From Azoarcus sp. CIB (GTDB lineage Bacteria; Pseudomonadota; Gammaproteobacteria; Burkholderiales; Rhodocyclaceae), in NCBI RefSeq assembly GCF_001190925.1, contig NZ_CP011072.1:930001-994000 (forward strand): 64,000 nt of DNA. The letters are read 5' to 3'. Shown here piece after piece: positions 50,058 to 58,677 of this stretch. Within the stretch, counting starts at the first letter, position 1, and every line of letters begins with the position of its first letter. The notes beneath the pieces were generated by a model that saw only the letters and a program-made list of their open reading frames with translations, searched no databases and was not told the DNA's origin. Made by a program: the position numbers and the translations under genes.

Positions 50058-50952
50058 TCAGCCCCTGCCGGGGCGCGGCTGGAAACGGACGATGGCGCGG
50101 CCGTCCTCGGTCGTCTTGGGCTGGGCCTTCCACGCATGGCCCTGCACGACTTCGAAGGTTGCGGGCAGGCGATCATCCCGCCGCAGCGCCTCGAGAGTCT
50201 GCCGGGCGGCCTCCCAGCCGCCTTTCCCCGACAGGCCGCGCGGGCGGGCGACGCTCGCGTTGGCGCAGCCCGACAGGCGCAGGTCGCGCAGCAGTTCGTC
50301 GACGTCCGCGTAGGTCAGCGTCAGCACTTCCATGTCCATGACCGGGTCGGAAAAGCCGGCCTGCACCAGGGCGTCGCCCAGGTCATGCATGTCGATGAAG
50401 CGGTGCACGCGCTCGCCCTGCGCGGCGGGCAGTGCGGCGCGCAGCTCGCGCAGCGTGTCCGGGCCCAGCGTCGAGAACATCAGCATGCCGTCCACTTCCA
50501 GCACGCGATGAACTTCGCGCAGCGCGGGAAGCGGGTCGGCGAGCCAGTTGAGCATGAGGTTGGACCATACCAGCGACATGCTGGCGCGCGCGAAGGGCAG
50601 GTTCGCTGCGTCGGCGCAGGCGAGCGCCGGGCCCTGGGGTTTTCCCAGTGCGCGCAGGCGCTCGAGCAGGCCGCGCGCGCCGCGCGCGCGGGTGAGCATC
50701 GGCAGCGCGAAGTCTGCGCCGACGCCGTTGTGCCGCTGGGAAGCGCCGCACGAGCGTATCGAGGTCGGCGCCGGTGCCGCAACCCAGGTCGAGGATGCGC
50801 TTCGGTTCGAGGCGGATGTAGTCGAGCCGCTCGTCCATGCGCCGCGCGACTTCGCGTCCGAGCACGGCGACCTCGTCGCAGCTTGCCGCCGCGCGCCCGA
50901 AGCGCCGGATCAGGAGTTTGCGGTCGAGTGCGAAGTCGGCGTCGCCGGCCAT
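50058..50952 (-). pseudogene. bioC: Malonyl-ACP O-methyltransferase BioC, frameshifted
   Basis: The N-terminal part reads MAGDADFALDRKLLIRRFG and contains the S-adenosylmethionine motif ILDLGCGTGADLDTL up to LVRRFP. The continuation (GVGADFALPMLTRARG, LACADAANLPFA, VWSNLMLNWLADP, FSTLGPDTLRELR) is in another frame. The break is near 50735-50742, at a CCC run; the whole is 895 bases, one more than a multiple of three, so one base inserted or two lost would explain it. BioC starts biotin synthesis by methylating malonyl-ACP. It follows bioB by 14 bases. A true mutation or a sequencing error cannot be told apart here. Confidence 0.85.
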
Positions 50953-50966
50953 TCCTTGCGAAGCGC

Positions 50967-51959
50967 TCAGATCGGACGAATGCCGAGGCGCGCGAACAGC
51001 TTCTCGTCGCGGTCGGCTTCGGGGTTGTCGGTCGTCAGCAGGCGTTCGCCGTAGAAGATCGAGTTCGCACCGGCCATGAAGCACAGGGCCTGCATCTCGT
51101 CGCTCATCTGCTCGCGGCCTGCGGACAGGCGCACGAAGCTGGTCGGCATCATGATGCGCGCCGCGGCAATCGTGCGCACGAATTCGAAGGGATCGAGCTT
51201 CTCGGCTTCGGCGAGCGGGGTGCCGGGGATCGCGACGAGGTTGTTGATCGGCACCGACTCCGGCGGACGATCCATGTTCGCGAGCTGCGCGAGCAGGCCG
51301 GCGCGGCCGCTGCGGCCTTCGCCCATGCCGATGATGCCGCCCGAGCACACATTGATGCCGGCATTGCGCACCTGGTCGATGGTGTCGAGACGGTCGGCGA
51401 GGGTGTGCGTCGTGATCACCTTCTCGTAGTACTCGGGCGCGGTGTCGACGTTGTGGTTGTAGTAGTCGAGGCCGGCGTCCTTGAGCTGCTGCGCCTGGTC
51501 GCCCTTGAGCATGCCCAGGGTGACGCAGGTTTCCATGCCCAGCGCCTTCACTTCGCGCACCATCGCGAGGACGGTCTCCAGTTCGCGCTCCTTCGGGCCC
51601 TTCCACGCGGCGCCCATGCAGAAGCGGCTGGACCCCTTGGCCTTCGCTGCCTTGGCCTTCTCGACGACCTCGGCGACCGCCATCAGCTGCTGGCGGTCGA
51701 GGCCCGTCTTGTAGCGGGCCGACTGCGAGCAGTAGCTGCAATCCTCGGAACAGCCGCCGGTCTTGATCGAAAGCAGCGTCGAGCGCTGCACGGCATTGGC
51801 GTCGAAGTTCTCGCGGTGTACCTGCTGGGCGCGGAAAACAAGATCCATGAACGGCAGTTCGAACAATGCTTCGGCCTCAGCGACGCTCCATTGCTTGCGG
51901 GCGGCGGTGTTGGCGGCGGACTGGGTGTCGAGGTTGCGGCACGCGGAAGTCATTGTCAT
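50967..51959 (-). CDS. bioB: Biotin synthase
   Basis: 330 residues from ATG 51959 (behind ggaactg); the frame is open 12 residues upstream. The radical-SAM cluster motif is [14 protein letters not shown]. Other landmarks are [35 protein letters not shown] and [13 protein letters not shown], and [16 protein letters not shown] is the second (2Fe-2S) site region. It inserts sulfur into dethiobiotin. It is first in a bioB-bioC-phosphatase unit and divergent from the ComF-type gene; bioF, bioD and bioA are not in the window. Confidence 0.97.
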   Translation of the reverse strand: MTMTSACRNLDTQSAANTAARKQWSVAEAEALFELPFMDLVFRAQQVHRENFDANAVQRSTLLSIKTGGCSEDCSYCSQSARYKTGLDRQQLMAVAEVVEKAKAAKAKGSSRFCMGAAWKGPKERELETVLAMVREVKALGMETCVTLGMLKGDQAQQLKDAGLDYYNHNVDTAPEYYEKVITTHTLADRLDTIDQVRNAGINVCSGGIIGMGEGRSGRAGLLAQLANMDRPPESVPINNLVAIPGTPLAEAEKLDPFEFVRTIAAARIMMPTSFVRLSAGREQMSDEMQALCFMAGANSIFYGERLLTTDNPEADRDEKLFARLGIRPI

Positions 51960-52037
51960 GAAAGCAGTTCCGGGATGTAATGCGAAGCTTCCCATATTCG
52001 TTCATTCGGCGAAAACTTGTCAAACGTACTTCACCGT

Positions 52038-52727
52038 ATGGAGGCGATGGCGCGAATCCTCGCTTCCAGGCTCATGCCGAACGAGTGCTTTGTGTGCGGC
52101 CAGGGGGCTGGCTCCGCGCTGGTTTGCGGGGCGTGCCGCGCGAGCCTGCCACGGCTGGCGACGGTGTGCCCGGTGTGTGCGATCCCGTCCGGCGAAGACC
52201 TGATCTGCGGCAGTTGCCAGCGCGCGCAGCCCGCTTTCGATGCAACCATCGCCGCCTTGCCCTACGTGTTCCCGGTCGACCGCCTCGTCCAAGCGCTGAA
52301 ATACGGACGGAGGCTGGCGCTGACGCGCTTCCTCTCCGGCCTGCTGGAGCCGTTCACGCCGCCGCAAGGGCCGGCGGTCGTGGTGCCGATGCCGCTCCAC
52401 CCCGGCCGCCTGCGCGAGCGCGGCTTCAACCAGGCGGCGGAGATCGCGCGGCCGCTCGCCCGTGCCTGGGGGCTGCCGTTCGAAACGGCCGCTGTCGAGC
52501 GCGTCCGCGACACGGCGCCGCAGGCCTCGCTGCCGTGGCTCGAACGGCGCCGCAATATGCGCGGCGCCTTCCGTTGCCATAGCTCGTTCGACGGCAGGAC
52601 CGTCGTGGTCGTCGATGACGTTATGACCACCGGCGCGACGCTCGACGAGCTCGCGCGCACGTTAAAATCGCACGGCGCAGCCCGCGTAGTGAACCGGGTC
52701 GTTGCGCGTACTCCATCGCCGGTCTGA
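52038..52727 (+). CDS. ComF-family phosphoribosyltransferase-like protein
   Basis: 229 residues from ATG 52038; ATG 52047 (behind ggagg but very close) and TTG 52017 are alternatives. The N-terminus has two zinc-ribbon pairs (CFVCGQG, CGACRAS, CPVCAIP, CGSCQRA). The phosphoribosyltransferase domain has MPLHPGRLRERGFNQAAEIA and the PRPP loop VVVVDDVMTTGATLDE. ComF-like proteins are linked to DNA uptake or use (GntX), with enzymatic activity unproven. Its TGA lies 1 base before the trmL ATG. Confidence 0.9.
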   Translation: MEAMARILASRLMPNECFVCGQGAGSALVCGACRASLPRLATVCPVCAIPSGEDLICGSCQRAQPAFDATIAALPYVFPVDRLVQALKYGRRLALTRFLSGLLEPFTPPQGPAVVVPMPLHPGRLRERGFNQAAEIARPLARAWGLPFETAAVERVRDTAPQASLPWLERRRNMRGAFRCHSSFDGRTVVVVDDVMTTGATLDELARTLKSHGAARVVNRVVARTPSPV

Positions 52728-52728
52728 C

Positions 52729-53196
52729 ATGCTCGACATCGTTCTCTACCAACCCGAAATCCCGCCCAATACGGGCAATTCCATCCGTCTCGCAGCCAAT
52801 ACGGGCGCCCATCTGCATCTGGTCCGTCCGCTCGGTTTCGATCTCTCCGACCGGCAACTCGCGCGTGCGGGTCTCGATTACCACGATCTCGCGAGCGTCA
52901 GCGTGCACGACGATTTCGACGCATGCTGCCGCGCCCTGGCCGGGCGGCGCATGTTCGCGCTGAGCACGAAAGGGGAGCAGCGTTACGACAAAGTCGAATA
53001 CCGCGAAGGCGACGTGCTGCTGTTCGGGCGGGAAACCAGCGGCCTGCCCGCGGACGTGCTGGCGAAGCTGCCGCAGGGGAGCACGCTGCGCATCCCGATG
53101 TGTCCGTCGAATCGCAGCGTGAACCTGTCGAACGCCGTGGCCGTCGTCGTGTTCGAGGCGTGGCGGCAGCTGGGATTCGCCGGCGCCGCGCAGTAG
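52729..53196 (+). CDS. trmL: tRNA (cytidine/uridine-34-2'-O)-methyltransferase
   Basis: 155 residues, one SPOUT domain. Motifs: LYQPEIPPNTGNSIRLAANT (in part), LHLVRPLGF, LLFGRETSGLP, and the knot region IPMCPSNRSVNLSNAV. TrmL methylates the wobble base of leucine tRNAs using S-adenosylmethionine. It is cotranscribed with the ComF-type gene. Its end converges with gpsA, with a 64-base gap containing no clear terminator. Confidence 0.95.
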   Translation: MLDIVLYQPEIPPNTGNSIRLAANTGAHLHLVRPLGFDLSDRQLARAGLDYHDLASVSVHDDFDACCRALAGRRMFALSTKGEQRYDKVEYREGDVLLFGRETSGLPADVLAKLPQGSTLRIPMCPSNRSVNLSNAVAVVVFEAWRQLGFAGAAQ

Positions 53197-53260
53197 GGAA
53201 GAAAGGGGCCGCCGCCGGCGGTCGGCTATGGGCGGGTCGGTCCCGCCGCTAAGCTGCGGC

Positions 53261-54256
53261 CTATTCCTGGCGCGGTTCGCGCGACAGCAGCTGCTCGACG
53301 ACTTCACGTGGCCCCAGGCGGTTGCCGTGGAGCAGCTCGTCGACGGCGGCGCACAGGGGCATGTCGACGCCGCGACGGGCGGCGAGGCTTGCGACCTCGC
53401 GCGCGGTGGACACGCCTTCGGCGACATGTCCCAGTTCCTGCAGGATCTCGGGGAGGGTCTTGCCCTGCGCGAGCGCGAGTCCGACGCGGCGGTTGCGCGA
53501 CAGGTCGCCTGTGCAGGTCAGGATAAGGTCGCCCATGCCTGCCAGGCCCATCAGCGTGTCGGCGCGGCCGCCGAGTGCCGTGGCCAGGCGCGCGATCTCC
53601 GCGAGCCCGCGCGTGATGAGTGCCGCGCGCGCGTTGAGGCCGAAGCCCATCCCGTCGGAAACCCCGGCGGCGATCGCGAGCACGTTCTTGATCGCGCCGC
53701 CGATCTCGGCGCCGACGACGTCGCTGTTGGCGTACATGCGCAGCCGCGGTTGGTGCAGCTGGTACACCCACTCCCGGGCGAAATCGATGTCCGCCGACGC
53801 CAGCGTAACCGCCGTCGGCATGCCGCGGGCGACTTCCGCGGCGAAGCTGGGGCCGGTCAGGACGCCGCAGGGCGCGTCTGCGCCGAGTTCTGCGGCGACG
53901 ATCTCGTGCGGCAGGCGCCCGCTGCCCGCTTCCAGTCCCTTGCACGCCCAGATCAGCGGCGTCTGCGCCTGGATGTCATGCAGGCGGCGTGTGGTCTGGC
54001 GCAATCCGGCAAGCGGCGTGACGACCAGATGAAGGTCGGCGTCGCGTGCCGCGGCCTCGAAATCCGCTGTCAGTTCGAGCGCCTGCGGTAGCGGCACGTC
54101 CGGAAGGTAACGGGCGTTGACGCGCTCGGCGGCGAGCGTGGCGACGTGGTCGGCGTCGCGCCCCCACAGGATCACGCGATGCTGCGCGGAGAAGGCAAGC
54201 GCCAGCGCAGTCCCCCATGCGCCGGAGCCGAACACGGCGATGCGGATCGGGCTCAA
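53261..54256 (-). CDS. gpsA: Glycerol-3-phosphate dehydrogenase [NAD(P)+]
   Basis: 331 residues from TTG 54256, which overlaps the stop of the SH3 gene (TTGA) and gives SPIRIAVFGSGAWGTALA. NAD site GSGAWGTALA, catalytic region NVLAIAAGVSDGMGFG and LNARAALITRGLAEI are all present. It makes sn-glycerol-3-phosphate for phospholipids. It is last in the rhodanese-grxC-secB-SH3-gpsA unit, an arrangement common in betaproteobacteria. Confidence 0.95.
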   Translation of the reverse strand: MSPIRIAVFGSGAWGTALALAFSAQHRVILWGRDADHVATLAAERVNARYLPDVPLPQALELTADFEAAARDADLHLVVTPLAGLRQTTRRLHDIQAQTPLIWACKGLEAGSGRLPHEIVAAELGADAPCGVLTGPSFAAEVARGMPTAVTLASADIDFAREWVYQLHQPRLRMYANSDVVGAEIGGAIKNVLAIAAGVSDGMGFGLNARAALITRGLAEIARLATALGGRADTLMGLAGMGDLILTCTGDLSRNRRVGLALAQGKTLPEILQELGHVAEGVSTAREVASLAARRGVDMPLCAAVDELLHGNRLGPREVVEQLLSREPRQE

Positions 54257-54699
54257 AGCCCCCAGACCTCGGTCACCCGGACGAAGCCATTCGCGCCGTC
54301 CTTGTGGCGCACGGGGAGCCAGCCCTCGTTCGCGTTTCCGGTGACCTCGAGGACCACGTCCTTCGCGCTCTCGAACGCGACCGGCGCATCGGTTGCCGGG
54401 CGCTGCCGTGCCACGGCGCGGGCGCTCGTCACCATCACCGTGCGCTTGTCCGACAGGGTCCGGCGCTCGATCCAGTTGATCGAGCCGCCCGCATCGCGCA
54501 CCTTGGCCCACTTGTCGAGGCTTACGACCACTTCGAGCGGTGTGCCGGGCGCAATGATGAACAGCCGCTTGCCCTTGTCCGACGGCGAGTCGTACAGGAT
54601 GGCCGGTTCCGCAACCGAGCGGTATTCGATGGCGTGCGCACCCGCCGCCGGCAGGACGAGGGCGGCGGCGAGCGCGATGCAGCGGAGCTGGGTGTGCAT
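54253..54699 (-). CDS. Secreted SH3-domain protein
   Basis: 148 residues. A signal peptide (MHTQLRCIALAAALVLPAAGAHA) precedes two SH3b-like strands-and-turn units: AILYDSPSDKGKRLFII to WAKVRDAGGSINWIERR, and ARAVARQRPATDAPVAF to EGWLPVRHKDGANGFVRV. Bacterial SH3 domains usually bind peptidoglycan or partner proteins in the periplasm. The role is unknown. The start lies 5 bases after secB and the stop overlaps gpsA, so it is part of the operon. Confidence 0.87.
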   Translation of the reverse strand: MHTQLRCIALAAALVLPAAGAHAIEYRSVAEPAILYDSPSDKGKRLFIIAPGTPLEVVVSLDKWAKVRDAGGSINWIERRTLSDKRTVMVTSARAVARQRPATDAPVAFESAKDVVLEVTGNANEGWLPVRHKDGANGFVRVTEVWGL

Positions 54700-54704
54700 C
54701 GGAA

Positions 54705-55172
54705 TTACTGGATCGGCAGTTCGCCCGACTCGCGGGCTTCGGATTGCTGCTGCTGCGCCTGGTACAGAGCCTCGAAATTGACCGGGGCCAGCACCACGGG
54801 TTGGAAGCCGGCGCGCGTGATCGCGTCCGAGATTGCCTCGCGCGCATACGGGAAGAGGATGTTCGGGCAGCCGATCATCGTCACCGGTTCGAGGTCGCCT
54901 TCGGGAATGTTGCGAATCTGGAAGATGCCGCCCTGGGCAACCTCGACGAGGAACACGGTGCGTTCGTCGGCGAGCTTGGCCGAGACGGTGACCGTCAGGG
55001 TGACTTCGTAGACGCCCTCGTCGACGCCGCTCGCCTCGGTGCGCAGCTGCACGTTGATCTGCGGATTCTCGCGCTCGAGGAAGATGCGCGGGGCGCCGGG
55101 CACTTCCAGCGACAGATCCTTCACGTAGAGTTTTTCGATCGAGAAGACGGGGGCTTGGGCGTTTTCGGACAT
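54705..55172 (-). CDS. secB: Protein-export chaperone SecB
   Basis: 155 residues, typical length. Segments [37 protein letters not shown] and [19 protein letters not shown] define the family. SecB keeps preproteins unfolded and hands them to SecA. It lies after grxC with a 46-base gap on the minus strand; the polypurine gap (gaaagggaggggaggggg, read on plus) may hold structure but no clear terminator. Confidence 0.97.
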   Translation of the reverse strand: MSENAQAPVFSIEKLYVKDLSLEVPGAPRIFLERENPQINVQLRTEASGVDEGVYEVTLTVTVSAKLADERTVFLVEVAQGGIFQIRNIPEGDLEPVTMIGCPNILFPYAREAISDAITRAGFQPVVLAPVNFEALYQAQQQQSEARESGELPIQ

Positions 55173-55218
55173 GAGGGTGCCTGGGAGTATTGAAATGGTG
55201 AAAGGGAGGGGAGGGGGC

Positions 55219-55482
55219 TCAGGCCTGCTGCAGCAGCGTGTCGAGCTTGCCCTGGTGTTCGAGTTCGTAGAGGTCGTCGCAGCCGCCGACGTGCGTGTCG
55301 CCGATGAAGATCTGGGGCACGGTGCGACGCCCGGTGAGGCCGATCATTTCGTCGCGGCGGGCGGGATCCTGGTCGACGCGGATCTTCTCGATGTCCTGCA
55401 CGCCCTTGCGCCGCAGCAGCTGCTCGGCGCGCACGCAGTAGGGGCACACCGCCGTCGCGTACATCCGGATCTTCGCTTGCAT
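55219..55482 (-). CDS. grxC: Glutaredoxin 3
   Basis: 87 residues from ATG 55482, at correct spacing from agagga; an ATG 6 bases earlier is possible. Active site [13 protein letters not shown] (CPYC), [22 protein letters not shown] (in part) and GKLDTLLQQ are typical. It reduces disulfides and glutathione mixed disulfides with glutathione. It overlaps or touches the rhodanese gene and precedes secB. Confidence 0.96.
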   Translation of the reverse strand: MQAKIRMYATAVCPYCVRAEQLLRRKGVQDIEKIRVDQDPARRDEMIGLTGRRTVPQIFIGDTHVGGCDDLYELEHQGKLDTLLQQA

Positions 55483-55484
55483 CG

Positions 55485-55901
55485 TCATTTCCTCTTGCGG
55501 CTGAGCGGCTGACCCGCCTTCTCCCATTCGACGATGCCGCCGCGCAGGTTGAAGAGCTTTTCGAAGCCGGCCTTTCTCAGAGTGGTGGCCGCGGTCGCGG
55601 ACCGGTTTCCCGTTGCGCAGCAAAGGATGATGGGGCGGTCCTTGAACTTTTCCAGCTCGCTGCTGCGGCGTTCGAGCTCGCCGAGCGGGATGTGGCGCGC
55701 GTTGGGGATGTGGCCACCGACGAATTCGCCCTGGTCGCGCACGTCGACGAGCTGGGCATCCTCGCGGTTGATCAGAAGGGTCGCCTCGACGGGCGAAAGC
55801 TGCGACTTGTCGCCCTGGCTGCGCGCCAGGTCGAACAGCAGCCATGCGCCGCTTGCTGCCGCGAGCGCGGCCCAGTACCAGTTTTGCTGCAGGAATTCCA
55901 C
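55485..55901 (-). CDS. Membrane-anchored rhodanese-like sulfurtransferase
   Basis: 138 residues. One N-terminal membrane helix (about residues 8-25, WYWAALAAASGAWLLFDLA) is followed by a rhodanese domain with LVDVRDQGEFVGGHIPNARH and the active-site loop LCCATGNRSATAA (catalytic Cys). The domain faces cytoplasm or periplasm depending on topology; positive residues after the helix favour cytoplasm. It may carry persulfide sulfur. It stands 61 bases after an ArsR-family regulator with BigR-type cysteines, which suggests sulfide or persulfide response. Confidence 0.9.
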   Translation of the reverse strand: MEFLQQNWYWAALAAASGAWLLFDLARSQGDKSQLSPVEATLLINREDAQLVDVRDQGEFVGGHIPNARHIPLGELERRSSELEKFKDRPIILCCATGNRSATAATTLRKAGFEKLFNLRGGIVEWEKAGQPLSRKRK

Positions 55902-55962
55902 GTAGGTTTACTCCGTCTTGTCTTCTTGTCGTGTGGCGGGCGTGGCGCCGCCCGCCCGGCTG

Positions 55963-56292
55963 TCACTTCCGGCCGGGCTGGTCGTTGCAGAACACTTCGC
56001 GCATCAGCGCGATGAGTTGCAGGGTGCGTTGGTCGCAGATGCGGTAATAGACGCGGTTGGCATCCTTGCGGGTCTGCAGAACGGCCTTGTCGCGCAGGAT
56101 CGCGAGATGCTGCGAGATGTTGCTTTGCGAGGTGCCGACCGCCTCGACGATGTCCTGGACGCACACTTCGTTCTCGCCCAGCACGCACAGGATCTTCAGG
56201 CGCAGCGGGTGGGCGATGGCCTTGAGCGCGCGCGCAGCGGTTTCGATGTGCTCGTGCTTGTCGATGAGGTCGATGATGGTCTTGGTGTCCAC
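55963..56292 (-). CDS. ArsR-family regulator with BigR/SqrR-type cysteine pair
   Basis: 109 residues, a winged-helix repressor: IAHPLRLKILCVL, then the recognition helix SQSNISQHLAILRDKAVL and wing TRKDANRVYYRI. Cys36 and Cys102 stand 66 residues apart, at the positions (HPxRLxxxC and xxFC) occupied by the two redox cysteines of the persulfide sensors BigR and SqrR as I recall them. Cys44 and Cys86 are additional. The arsenic motif ELCxC is not intact. The partner gene is probably the rhodanese downstream. Divergent from gpmA. Confidence 0.88.
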   Translation of the reverse strand: MDTKTIIDLIDKHEHIETAARALKAIAHPLRLKILCVLGENEVCVQDIVEAVGTSQSNISQHLAILRDKAVLQTRKDANRVYYRICDQRTLQLIALMREVFCNDQPGRK

Positions 56293-56321
56293 GATGGCGG
56301 GAAGTGCAGATCAAGCGAGTA

Positions 56322-56332
56322 GTATAAAATAC
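56322..56332. promoter_or_regulatory. AT-rich palindrome between arsR-family gene and gpmA, possible operator
   Basis: GTAT-AAA-ATAC is a perfect inverted repeat that contains -10-like sequences in both directions (TATAAA on plus; TATTTT and TATACT on minus). It is 30 bases before the regulator start. An autorepressor bound here could block both promoters. Inference only. Confidence 0.45.
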
Positions 56333-56453
56333 CGCGGCCCGTAATAGCGCGCCATCGGTGCCTCCGTGCTCAGCCAGACCCTTCGGGGCGTCGGCGTCGT
56401 GCCGGTCAGGAGGCGTCGTCCCTTTTCGCTCCCAACACATCCTCTGAGCGCTC

Positions 56454-57203
56454 ATGTACCGAATCGTTCTGCTCCGTCACGGCGAATCGACCTGGAACAA
56501 GGAAAACCGCTTCACCGGCTGGACCGACGTCGATCTCACCGAGACGGGTGTCGAGGAGGCGCGCGCCGCGGGTCGGCTGCTCAGGCGTGAAGGCTACAGC
56601 TTCGACCTCGCCTTCACGTCGGTGCTCAAGCGTGCCAACAAGACGCTCAACCTCGTGCTCGAGGAGCTCGACGCGCTGTGGTTGCCGGTCGAGCATTCCT
56701 GGCGCCTGAACGATCGCAGCTATGGTGCGTTGCAGGGGCTGAACAAGGCCGAGACCGTCGCCCGGTTCGGTGAGGATCAGGTGCTGGCGTGGCGGCGCGC
56801 GTACGATGTTGCGACGCCGGCGCTGGCCGAGGGCGATGAGCGCCTGACGATGAACGATCCGCGCTATGCGTCGCTGCCGCGTGCGCAGTTTCCCCGTACC
56901 GAATGCCTGAAGGACACGGTGGTCCGGTTGGCTCCGTACTGGGAAACCGTCATCGTTCCGCAGATACTGGCCGGTCGCCGCATCCTGATCGTCGCGCACG
57001 GCAACAGCCTGCGTGCCCTCGTCAAGTATCTCGACAAAGTTCCGGACGAGGATATCGTCGGCCTGGAAGTCCCGATGGCGCAGCCGCTGGTGTATGAGCT
57101 GGACGCCAATCTGCGTCCGATCAAGAGCTACTACCTGGCCGACGAGGACACGATTCGCGACGCGCTGGCCGCGGTGGCTGCGCAGGGCAAGGCCAGGAGC
57201 TGA
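56454..57203 (+). CDS. gpmA: 2,3-bisphosphoglycerate-dependent phosphoglycerate mutase
   Basis: 249 residues. The phosphohistidine site is [16 protein letters not shown], followed by [28 protein letters not shown]-equivalent [15 protein letters not shown] and [16 protein letters not shown]. It interconverts 3- and 2-phosphoglycerate. It is followed by envC and ctpA, a common proteobacterial arrangement. Upstream is the gap shared with the ArsR-family gene. Confidence 0.97.
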   Translation: MYRIVLLRHGESTWNKENRFTGWTDVDLTETGVEEARAAGRLLRREGYSFDLAFTSVLKRANKTLNLVLEELDALWLPVEHSWRLNDRSYGALQGLNKAETVARFGEDQVLAWRRAYDVATPALAEGDERLTMNDPRYASLPRAQFPRTECLKDTVVRLAPYWETVIVPQILAGRRILIVAHGNSLRALVKYLDKVPDEDIVGLEVPMAQPLVYELDANLRPIKSYYLADEDTIRDALAAVAAQGKARS

Positions 57204-57217
57204 GACTGCAATTGCCG

Positions 57218-58633
57218 ATGAAGGAAACTCCGCGACTGCGTAGCCTGCGTCTTGCGCTGGCAGCGTGCGCCCTCCTTGCGGGCACCGTCGCGCACGGGAC
57301 CGACGCCCCGGACGTCGCGCAGAAGCGCTCCGACCTCGAGGAGGTGCGCCAGCGCATCCGCGAGCTGCAGAAGGAGATCGCGGATACCGAGGAATCGCGC
57401 TCGAGCGCCTCGGAGGAGCTCGCGGAGGCCGAGCGGGACGTTTCGCGGGTGCAGCGCGCGCTGCAGCAGCTTGCCTCGAACCGCGCAGCGGCGGAACGGA
57501 ACCTCGCCGTGCTGGAGGCGGAACGGCAGGCGGTCGAGGGACGCATCGTCGGCCGGCAGTCCGAGCTTGCGGACTGGCTGCGGCGGCATTACGTGCATGG
57601 CGCGGCTGGCGGCGTCGCTCCCTTCCTGTCGACGCGCGACCCGAACCAGCTCGCACGCGATGCGCACTATCTCGAGCATCTCGGCAAGGCCCGCCTCGAA
57701 CTGATCGACACCCTGCGCTCTGACCTCAAGGAAAAGAGCCGCCTGGGCGAGGCGATCATTGCGCGCCGGGACAGACTGGTTTCGCTCGAGGCCGAACAGC
57801 AGGCGCGGCGCAAGGAGCTCGAATCCGTGCAGGCGCGGCGCAAGGAAGCCGTGACCGGCCTCGCGGAGCAGTTGCGCTCCCAGCGCAAGGAGGAGCGGAC
57901 GCTGCGCCAGGATCAGGAGCGCCTCGGGCGCCTGGTCGCGGTGCTGGCGCGGCGTGCCGCCGAGCGCGAAGTGGCGCGCGCCGCCGCCGCGGCAAAGGCT
58001 GTACGCGAGCAGGCGGCGCGTGAGCTGGCCGCGCGGGAAAAGGCGGCACGGGAACAGACCGCGAGGAGCGACACTGTCCGGGACGCGGCCGCACAGACTT
58101 CCGGTGCTGCGGTCGCCGCGGGCGGTGCCGACGCCGACGCCGCCCAGCAGCGGCAGACCCGGCCGGGCGCTGCGCGCTCCGAGCCTGTCGTCGGCGAGAT
58201 CCGCCAGTCGGCCGGACCGACGCCTACCGGCGTGAGCTTTGCGCAGTTGCGCGGCAAGATGAGATTTCCCGTGCGTGGAGAACTCGTGGGGCGCTTTGGT
58301 GCTCCAAGGGCGGAAGGCGGAACGACGTGGCGGGGCGTCTTCATCCGTGCGGGGGGGGGCTCGCAAGTACGTGCCGTGGCAGGCGGTGAGGTGGTCTTCT
58401 CGGACTGGCTGCGCGGGTACGGCAACCTCATCATCGTCGACCACGGCGGCGACTACCTGACCATTTATGGCAACAACGATGCGCTGCTCAAGGAGCTCGG
58501 CGACAACATTGCCGGAGGCGAGGCGATTGCCAGCGTGGGCGCCAGCGGAGGTGGTAGCGAATCGGGTTTATACTTTGAAATCCGCCATCGGGGTCAGCCG
58601 CTCGATCCCCTGAAGTGGGTGCAGTTCAACTAG
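57218..58633 (+). CDS. envC: Murein hydrolase activator EnvC-type protein
   Basis: 471 residues from ATG 57218 (TTG 57212 is also in frame). Signal peptide, then a long coiled coil (about residues 30-120 and 165-250) and an Ala/Arg/Glu-rich segment (about 255-300) before a C-terminal LytM/M23 fold (about 355-470: FPVRGELVGRFGAP, VRAVAGGEVVFSDW, LIIVDHGGDYLTIYGNN). The catalytic HxxxD and HxH zinc ligands are replaced (TWRGV, YFEIR), as in EnvC, which activates amidases at the septum rather than cutting itself. A run of nine G lies within the LytM domain. Confidence 0.93.
   Translation: MKETPRLRSLRLALAACALLAGTVAHGTDAPDVAQKRSDLEEVRQRIRELQKEIADTEESRSSASEELAEAERDVSRVQRALQQLASNRAAAERNLAVLEAERQAVEGRIVGRQSELADWLRRHYVHGAAGGVAPFLSTRDPNQLARDAHYLEHLGKARLELIDTLRSDLKEKSRLGEAIIARRDRLVSLEAEQQARRKELESVQARRKEAVTGLAEQLRSQRKEERTLRQDQERLGRLVAVLARRAAEREVARAAAAAKAVREQAARELAAREKAAREQTARSDTVRDAAAQTSGAAVAAGGADADAAQQRQTRPGAARSEPVVGEIRQSAGPTPTGVSFAQLRGKMRFPVRGELVGRFGAPRAEGGTTWRGVFIRAGGGSQVRAVAGGEVVFSDWLRGYGNLIIVDHGGDYLTIYGNNDALLKELGDNIAGGEAIASVGASGGGSESGLYFEIRHRGQPLDPLKWVQFN
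58351..58359 (+). repeat. Nine-base G homopolymer inside envC
   Basis: Nine consecutive G residues encode part of RAGGGSQ in the LytM domain. Such tracts are prone to slipped-strand change, and a one-base change would truncate EnvC about 90 residues early. Confidence 0.85.
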
Positions 58634-58677
58634 ATTTTCCGGCGTGGGCCGGGCGATGTTTCCTCGATGGAGTGCTC

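Noticed and set aside
56293-56453. Riboswitch or tRNA in the regulator-gpmA gap
   Set aside because: Only the AT palindrome and promoter-like sequences are visible; no extended stem structure was found.
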